The notes under the pieces were generated by a model, which searched no databases, had not been told where the DNA came from, and saw nothing but the letters and a program-made list of their open reading frames with translations. Below, one piece after another: positions 59,406 through 64,000 of a DNA stretch of 64,000 bases. The stretch lies in contig JASEFN010000001.1 of assembly GCA_030018355.1 (NCBI GenBank), positions 186,001 through 250,000 of the forward strand, read 5' to 3'. Within the stretch, counting starts at the first letter, position 1. Each line of letters starts with the position of its first letter. The position numbers and the translations under genes were made by a program. This DNA is from Caldisericia bacterium (GTDB lineage Bacteria > Caldisericota > Caldisericia > B22-G15).

Positions 59406-60682
59406 TGAGACTAAAAGATACAATAACAATTGTTTCAAGAAATTTAGGAAGATCTAAAACAAGAACAATTTTAACATCAGTGGGCGTTTTAATTGGTGTT
59501 GCAGCAATAGTAACATTAATTTCAATATCAATTGCATTAAATAGAAGTGTTGTAGAACAAATTGAAAATAGTGGAGATATAAAAATTTTGACTATTTATC
59601 CAGTTTCTTTTAAATTTGGTGGAAGGAATCCTTTTAGTGGTAAAGGATCTACACAATCTGAAATAAAAATAATTGATAGAAATGCATTAAAAAATTTTGA
59701 AAAAATTGAGGGTGTTATTGCAGTTTCTCCAATATATGAATATTCTGGAATCAAAGTTGAAATAGGAAAGGCTTATAGTATTTCTACTTTTACAGGAATT
59801 GAAATAAATAAAATAAAAGAAATAGCTGGTGAGTTAGAAAAAGGGAGGTATTTTACAAAAGTTGACAAATATTCTGCTATTGTTGGAGCAAAATTTGAAG
59901 AAACATTTCTTGATAAAAATACAGAAAAAGAAGTTAAACTCGATCCATTTGGAAAAATTTTTAAATTCACTATTCAAAGAATAAAAGATGGAAAAGTTGA
60001 AACAAAAACATACTCTTTCAAAATAGTCGGGGTTCTTAAACAAAAAGGGACTCAAGAAGATTACGTGGTTTATGTCCCAATAGATACAATTATTTCAATA
60101 AGAGAGTGGATTACAAATTCAAATATTAATCCTGAAATAAATGGATATCAGAGAGCAATTGTAAAAGTAAGGGATGTTAGTAGTGTTAATTATGTAACCA
60201 AAAAAATAGAAGAAATGGGGTTTACTGTTTTTTCAATTCAAACATTAATTAATGCAATTTCAAATGTTTTCAGCATCTTACAATTCATATTAGGTGGTAT
60301 CGCTGCAATCTCCCTAATTGTTGCAGGTGTTGGAATAGTAAACACTATGACAATGTCTATTTATGAAAGAACAAGACAAATTGGCATCATGAAAGCAATT
60401 GGTGCATCAAATAAAGATATATTGTGGATGTTTTTAATTGAATCTGCTACTCTTGGATTTTTTGGGGGAATTGGAGGTATAATTTTATCTTTTATTTTAA
60501 ATTCTATTATAACAATTATCTCCCCCTTTATAACCCAAGGTGTTAAATTAAAGGTTTTTGCTCCTTTCTATTTAATATTTTTTGCAATAATTTTTGCAGT
60601 TGTAATTGGATTAATAGCAGGATATTTTCCATCAAAAAGAGCAGCAAATTTAAGCCCAGTTGAAGCATTAAGATACGAATAA
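59405..60682 (+). CDS. MacB-type ABC transporter permease (FtsX fold)
   Basis: This 425-residue protein begins with a cytoplasmic segment and first helix: NLGRSKTRTILTSVGVLIGVAAIVTLISIS. A large extracytoplasmic domain follows (about 50-285) and then three membrane helices, with GVGIVNTMTMSIYERTRQIGIMKAIGASNKDI and a closing GYFPSKRAANLSPVEALRYE, all hallmarks of MacB/LolC-like permeases. These are mechanotransmission or export transporters rather than importers. The ATG overlaps the stop codon of the repeat-protein gene. Confidence 0.94.
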   Translation: MRLKDTITIVSRNLGRSKTRTILTSVGVLIGVAAIVTLISISIALNRSVVEQIENSGDIKILTIYPVSFKFGGRNPFSGKGSTQSEIKIIDRNALKNFEKIEGVIAVSPIYEYSGIKVEIGKAYSISTFTGIEINKIKEIAGELEKGRYFTKVDKYSAIVGAKFEETFLDKNTEKEVKLDPFGKIFKFTIQRIKDGKVETKTYSFKIVGVLKQKGTQEDYVVYVPIDTIISIREWITNSNINPEINGYQRAIVKVRDVSSVNYVTKKIEEMGFTVFSIQTLINAISNVFSILQFILGGIAAISLIVAGVGIVNTMTMSIYERTRQIGIMKAIGASNKDILWMFLIESATLGFFGGIGGIILSFILNSIITIISPFITQGVKLKVFAPFYLIFFAIIFAVVIGLIAGYFPSKRAANLSPVEALRYE

Positions 60683-60691
60683 AATATAAGT

Positions 60692-60720
60692 TTGACAAAT
60701 TTTGCTTAATTCAATATAAT
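60692..60720 (+). promoter_or_regulatory. Consensus promoter of the ort-ora operon
   Basis: TTGACA (60692-60697), exactly 17 bases, TATAAT (60715-60720). It starts 9 bases after the preceding stop. A short leader and SD GGAGGG come before ortA, so this operon is not leaderless. Confidence 0.92.
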
Positions 60721-60747
60721 TTCAATTTGGTATGAGATGGAGGGATT

Positions 60748-61044
60748 ATGATTCTTAAAAAAGGAGATTATGTTGAAATAAAAATCACCATTTTAAAACC
60801 AGATGAGCGAGCAGAAAATTTACCACAAGACACAAAGTTAGTCCCATATGAAGGAAAGGTAAGAGGTTATCTCACCTTTGATGGAGAGATTGGAAAAGAA
60901 GTAGAGATTGAAACACCAATTGGAAGAAGAGTAAAAGGGATACTCCTTGGTTTAGCTAAAGAATATATTCATAATTTCGGTGAACCAATTAGAGAACTTA
61001 TTGATATTGGAAAAAAAGTAAAAGAAAAATATCTTAAGGAGTAG
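60748..61044 (+). CDS. ortA: 2-amino-4-oxopentanoate thiolase, alpha subunit
   Basis: This small protein of 98 residues starts LKKGDYVEIKITILKPDERAENLPQDTKLVPYEGKVRGYL and has TPIGRRVKGIL and FGEPIRELIDIG. This is the OrtA family. With OrtB it cleaves 2-amino-4-oxopentanoate with CoA to alanine and acetyl-CoA, the last step of ornithine fermentation. SD GGAGGG lies 4 bases before the ATG; ortB starts 3 bases after its stop. Confidence 0.93.
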   Translation: MILKKGDYVEIKITILKPDERAENLPQDTKLVPYEGKVRGYLTFDGEIGKEVEIETPIGRRVKGILLGLAKEYIHNFGEPIRELIDIGKKVKEKYLKE

Positions 61045-61047
61045 TTT

Positions 61048-62463
61048 ATGGGAAAGGTTGAAGAGTTATTTAAAAGAAGTAGCGAAATAATGAAAAAATC
61101 TCTTGCTGGTCTTGATTATGATAAATTTGAAATAAAAAATATCTCTTTTGATTATGATGCACTTCTTAATTCAGTGCCTTATGATATTTATGAAATTTCA
61201 AAAATTCAAAAAGAGTTTAAAGTTGGAGGAACTCCACTTTATGAATTAAAGAATATAAATAAAATAGTTAAAAAATTATCTAAACCAGGTTATGGTGCTA
61301 AAATTTTACTTAAGGATGAAGCAAATAACGCATCTGGATCATTTAAAGCAAGAAGGGCATCACTTTCAGTTTTTCATGCAAAAAAAATGGGGTTTAAAGG
61401 AGTAGTTGCAGAAACAAGTGGAAATTATGGTGCAGCAGTTGCGTCTCAAGCAGCACAAATGAATTTAAAAGCAATAATAGTTCAAGAAGTCTTTGATTCA
61501 AAGTGGATTGGACAACCAGAGATTCTTGAAAAAGGCAGAGCATGTGAAGCATATGGTGCAGAAGTTTGGCAAATGACAGTCGGTCCTGAACTATTTTATA
61601 TGACTCTTCTTATTTTAAATGAAACAGGCTATTTTAATGCCTCGCTTTATACTCCTTATGCAATTAAAGGTATTGAAACTTTAGGTTATGAAATTGCTTT
61701 AGAAGTTAAAGAAAGATATGGAAAATACCCAGATTATGTTCTTGTAACTCATGCAGGTGGTGGAAATGTTACTGGAACAAAAAGAGGACTTATTTTAGGT
61801 GGTGCAAAAGATACAAAAGTGATTGGAGTATCAGTTGATTTAAGAGGATTACATATGGCAAGTGATAGAGATTTTAATAGAAAATCTTTTACAACTGGTC
61901 ACACAGGTTTTGGTGTCCCATTTATGGTTAAACCAGATAGAACAGATGTTCCAAGAAATGCCGCACGACCTTTAAGATATATAGATGATTATTTAATTGT
62001 TTCTCAAGGTGAAGTTTTTTATACAACTATTCTTCTCGCTCAAATTGAGGGACTTGAAAGAGGACCTGCAGGAAACACATCTCTTGCAGCAGCAATTCCG
62101 CTTGCAAGGGAATTACCCGAAGATAAAATAATTGTTGTTCAAGAAACTGAGTATACTGGGGCTGGAAAACATCCTTTTGCACAACTTACTTTTGCTAAAA
62201 AAATGGGAATTGAGATTGTTAAAGGAAACCCAGAACAAAATGTTCCAGGTAAAAAAATTGTTATCCCAGAAGATGTAAGTGAACTTAGATATGAAAAAGT
62301 TGATTTAGAAGAAATTAAAAAATCTTACCTTAAAAATGCTTTAAAAGATATAAATGAAATAACAAAAGAAGATCTTAAGTTTCTAAAAGAAGAGATAAAT
62401 GAAAAAGATAGTGATTTTGTTGAAAGATATCTATATGAGAAAGGAGTAAAAATTTATGGTTAG
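61048..62463 (+). CDS. ortB: 2-amino-4-oxopentanoate thiolase, beta subunit (PLP enzyme)
   Basis: This 471-residue fold-type II PLP enzyme is related to threonine synthase. The PLP lysine is in NASGSFKARRASLS and the phosphate loop in THAGGGNVTGTKRGL. ETSGNYGAAVASQAAQMN and VQETEYTGAGKHPFAQLTFAKKMG are typical of OrtB. It forms the catalytic subunit with OrtA. The end overlaps oraS by 8 bases. The order ortA-ortB-oraS-oraE is the one described for Clostridium sticklandii. Confidence 0.95.
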   Translation: MGKVEELFKRSSEIMKKSLAGLDYDKFEIKNISFDYDALLNSVPYDIYEISKIQKEFKVGGTPLYELKNINKIVKKLSKPGYGAKILLKDEANNASGSFKARRASLSVFHAKKMGFKGVVAETSGNYGAAVASQAAQMNLKAIIVQEVFDSKWIGQPEILEKGRACEAYGAEVWQMTVGPELFYMTLLILNETGYFNASLYTPYAIKGIETLGYEIALEVKERYGKYPDYVLVTHAGGGNVTGTKRGLILGGAKDTKVIGVSVDLRGLHMASDRDFNRKSFTTGHTGFGVPFMVKPDRTDVPRNAARPLRYIDDYLIVSQGEVFYTTILLAQIEGLERGPAGNTSLAAAIPLARELPEDKIIVVQETEYTGAGKHPFAQLTFAKKMGIEIVKGNPEQNVPGKKIVIPEDVSELRYEKVDLEEIKKSYLKNALKDINEITKEDLKFLKEEINEKDSDFVERYLYEKGVKIYG

Positions 62464-62833
62464 AGAAGACGATTTTGAGAAAAGAAGAGAACATCTTAAA
62501 AATATGAGTGAGGAAGAGTTAATTGACTATTTTTGGAAATTAACAGAAAAAATAGTTAATCCCCTTGTTGAACTTTCTTATACCCACACTTCGCCTTCGA
62601 TTGAGAGAAGTGTTTTACTTAGAATGGGATTTTCAAGTATTGAGGCGAAAAATATTGTTAAGCATATGGTTGAGCATAATCTTTTATCACATGGAGCAGG
62701 AAGAATAGTTCTTCTATATAGTGAAATGAAAAAAATTAACTACCTTGAAGCAGGAAGAGAACTTGCTAATGGAATTGGATGGGATGATATTTTAGATTAT
62801 TATAGGAGGATGGAAGATGCTATCACCGAATGA
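62456..62833 (+). CDS. oraS: D-ornithine 4,5-aminomutase S subunit
   Basis: This 125-residue protein has the OraS pattern: DDFEKRREHLKNMSEEELIDYFWKL, PLVELSYTHTSPSIERSVLLRMGFSS and HGAGRIVLLYSEMKKI. It is the small subunit of the adenosylcobalamin- and PLP-dependent aminomutase that converts D-ornithine to 2,4-diaminopentanoate. It overlaps both ortB and oraE, indicating tight translational coupling. Confidence 0.95.
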   Translation: MVREDDFEKRREHLKNMSEEELIDYFWKLTEKIVNPLVELSYTHTSPSIERSVLLRMGFSSIEAKNIVKHMVEHNLLSHGAGRIVLLYSEMKKINYLEAGRELANGIGWDDILDYYRRMEDAITE

Positions 62834-64000
62834 AAAAATTAATATAAGAGAAATTTTAAAAGATCTTGATAAATACAAACCAAAAAGATATGGTTGGACA
62901 TTTAGAAAAAAAATAGAGAAACAAAATTTTTTAAATCTTCTTTATTTTGAAACAAGTGAACCACTTAAAAATTCAATTCCTCTTCCAGCAAGTAGACAGA
63001 TGGATTATATAGATCCTCAACCAGACATAACTATTACTGTAGAAATTGCATCTGGTAGATTTGAAGATGATATAAGAAGAATGAGAATGGCTGCATGGCA
63101 TGGTGCAGATCATATCATGGTAATAAGAACTTTAGGTCAAAGTCACTTTGATGGACTTATTGAAGGTACTCCTGAGGGAGTTGGGGGGATTCCTATTACA
63201 AGAAAACAAATTAGAGCAACAAGAAAAGCGCTAGACCTTATTGAAGAAGAGGTTGGAAGAGAAATTAATTTACACTCATATGTTTCTGGAATTGCAGGTC
63301 CTGAAATTGCAGTATTATTTGCTGAAGAAGGTGTAAATGGGGCTCATCAAGATCCCCAATACAACATTCTATATAGAAACATAAATCCAGTAAGATCTTT
63401 TGTTGATGCAGGAGTTAGTAAAAAAATAATGGCTGCATTTAATATGTTACAAATTGATGGAGCACACAATGCAAATGCAACTGCAAAATATGGATATAAA
63501 GTCATGCCTGAACTCTTAGTTCAACATGCAATAAATTCACTATTTTCTTTGAAAGTTGGGATGAAAAAAGAATATATTGCTCTCTCAACTGTCCCTCCAG
63601 ATGTAGCTCCATTTCCAGCATTAAGATTGGATATTCCTTATGCAAATTTATTAAGAAAAGTTTTTAAAGGCTTTAGATTTAGAGCACAAATGAATACAAA
63701 ATATGTAGAATCTTGCACAAGAGAAGCAACAGTAAATCACACACTTAATGCTTTAATATCACGAATAACTTCTGCTGATATTCAATCAACAATAACTCCA
63801 GATGAAGGAAGAAATGTTCCATGGCATTATAATTCAATTCATGCTGTAAACACTGCAAAACAAGTTTTAATTGCAGCAGATGGATTAAAGAAGGTTTTAA
63901 AAATTAATGAAGATGAGTATGAAAAAGAAAGGGAAAGAGAACTTCTTGAAAGAGCAATTTTGTTTTTAGAAGAAATAATTGAAGTTGGTGGATATTTCAA
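62817..64000 (+). CDS. oraE: D-ornithine 4,5-aminomutase E subunit (3' cut by window edge)
   Basis: The ATG at 62817 has AGGAGG (62804-62809) upstream and overlaps oraS by 17 bases. The frame stays open to the window end, giving about 394 of an expected 700-plus residues. The N-terminus LSPNEKINIREILKDLDKYKPKRYGW is OraE-like. The barrel region has FEDDIRRMRMAAWHGADHIMVIRTLGQSHFDG, GTPEGVGGIPITRKQIRA and DVAPFPALRLDIPYANLLRKVF. The PLP lysine and the cobalamin-binding domain should lie beyond base 64000. Confidence 0.95.
   Translation, partial: MLSPNEKINIREILKDLDKYKPKRYGWTFRKKIEKQNFLNLLYFETSEPLKNSIPLPASRQMDYIDPQPDITITVEIASGRFEDDIRRMRMAAWHGADHIMVIRTLGQSHFDGLIEGTPEGVGGIPITRKQIRATRKALDLIEEEVGREINLHSYVSGIAGPEIAVLFAEEGVNGAHQDPQYNILYRNINPVRSFVDAGVSKKIMAAFNMLQIDGAHNANATAKYGYKVMPELLVQHAINSLFSLKVGMKKEYIALSTVPPDVAPFPALRLDIPYANLLRKVFKGFRFRAQMNTKYVESCTREATVNHTLNALISRITSADIQSTITPDEGRNVPWHYNSIHAVNTAKQVLIAADGLKKVLKINEDEYEKERERELLERAILFLEEIIEVGGYF

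Noticed and set aside
60721-60747. Cobalamin riboswitch before the ort-ora operon
   Set aside because: Only about 27 bases separate the -10 box from ortA; no room for an aptamer.
1-64000. CRISPR arrays, tRNA/rRNA genes, insertion sequences, prophage or conjugation genes
   Set aside because: I found no regularly spaced repeats, no cloverleaf-like segments in the short gaps, and no transposase, integrase or phage structural motifs in any frame.

Overview
The window is AT-rich (roughly 30% G+C by eye) bacterial DNA. It is packed with genes: no gap between genes exceeds about 215 bases. I see no tRNA, rRNA, CRISPR array, insertion sequence or phage gene. The gene content points to a strictly anaerobic fermenter of amino acids and organic acids with an S-layer: SLH-domain surface proteins, NuoE/NuoF diaphorase subunits plus a sensory-type [FeFe]-hydrogenase, a biotin-dependent Na+-pumping decarboxylase, methylmalonyl-CoA mutase, and an ornithine-fermentation operon. 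Families common in thermophiles and archaea (adenosine-specific kinase, Mth938-like, COG1361-like surface protein with a MacB-type ABC transporter) suggest a deep-branching, possibly thermophilic lineage such as Caldisericota, Coprothermobacterota or Thermotogota. The sequence alone does not settle the phylum.

Layout. 1-2.7 kb: polar amino-acid ABC transporter whose binding protein is cut by the window edge. 2.7-10.8 kb: glutamate formimidoyltransferase, patatin-like lipase, UPF0182 and DedA membrane proteins, zincin, SsnA amidohydrolase and a DUF401 permease. 10.8-14.1 kb: a 1087-residue SLH-anchored beta-helix surface protein. 14.1-19.9 kb: cold-shock protein, small hypothetical genes, pyrG, rluD, lspA. 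19.9-26.1 kb: a peptide ABC transporter whose binding protein carries N-terminal SLH repeats. 26.1-35.3 kb: a redox cluster with two NuoE and two NuoF paralogues, HATPase, DRTGG and PHP proteins, a formate/nitrite channel and a HydS-like hydrogenase; no catalytic HydA is present. 35.4-46.0 kb: ileS, methylmalonyl-CoA mutase, a 2-hydroxyacid dehydrogenase and a BMP/nucleoside ABC transporter. 46.1-50.1 kb: bioY and the Na+-translocating methylmalonyl-CoA (or malonyl-CoA) decarboxylase. 50.2-51.9 kb: gatA, gatC. 52-54.4 kb: MadLM malonate/Na+ symporter and a family III CoA-transferase behind a possible attenuator. 54.6-60.7 kb: a HutP-family antiterminator, a DUF4349 protein, and a MacB-type ABC system with a seven-repeat surface protein. 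60.7-64 kb: ortA-ortB-oraS-oraE (cut) behind a near-consensus promoter.

How the genes fit together. Amino acids and peptides are imported, ornithine is cleaved to alanine and acetyl-CoA, and formiminoglutamate from histidine is passed to folate. Succinyl-CoA can be converted to methylmalonyl-CoA and decarboxylated with Na+ export. Malonate imported by MadLM and activated by the CoA-transferase could feed the same pump. Reducing equivalents probably pass through the NuoE/NuoF modules, with the HydS-like protein as a possible redox or H2 sensor.

The most notable signals are: (i) a recurrent leaderless-transcript architecture, with a -10 box only 6-10 bases before the start codon at about ten transcription-unit starts; (ii) a Hyd-like cluster that lacks HydA, carries tandem NuoE/NuoF pairs, and has two thioredoxin-like ferredoxin domains stripped of cysteines; (iii) a promoter-terminator leader with competing RNA helices between hutP and the MadLM/CoA-transferase operon; and (iv) an S-layer-anchored peptide-binding protein whose mRNA has a 5'-proximal Shine-Dalgarno sequence with no ORF behind it.
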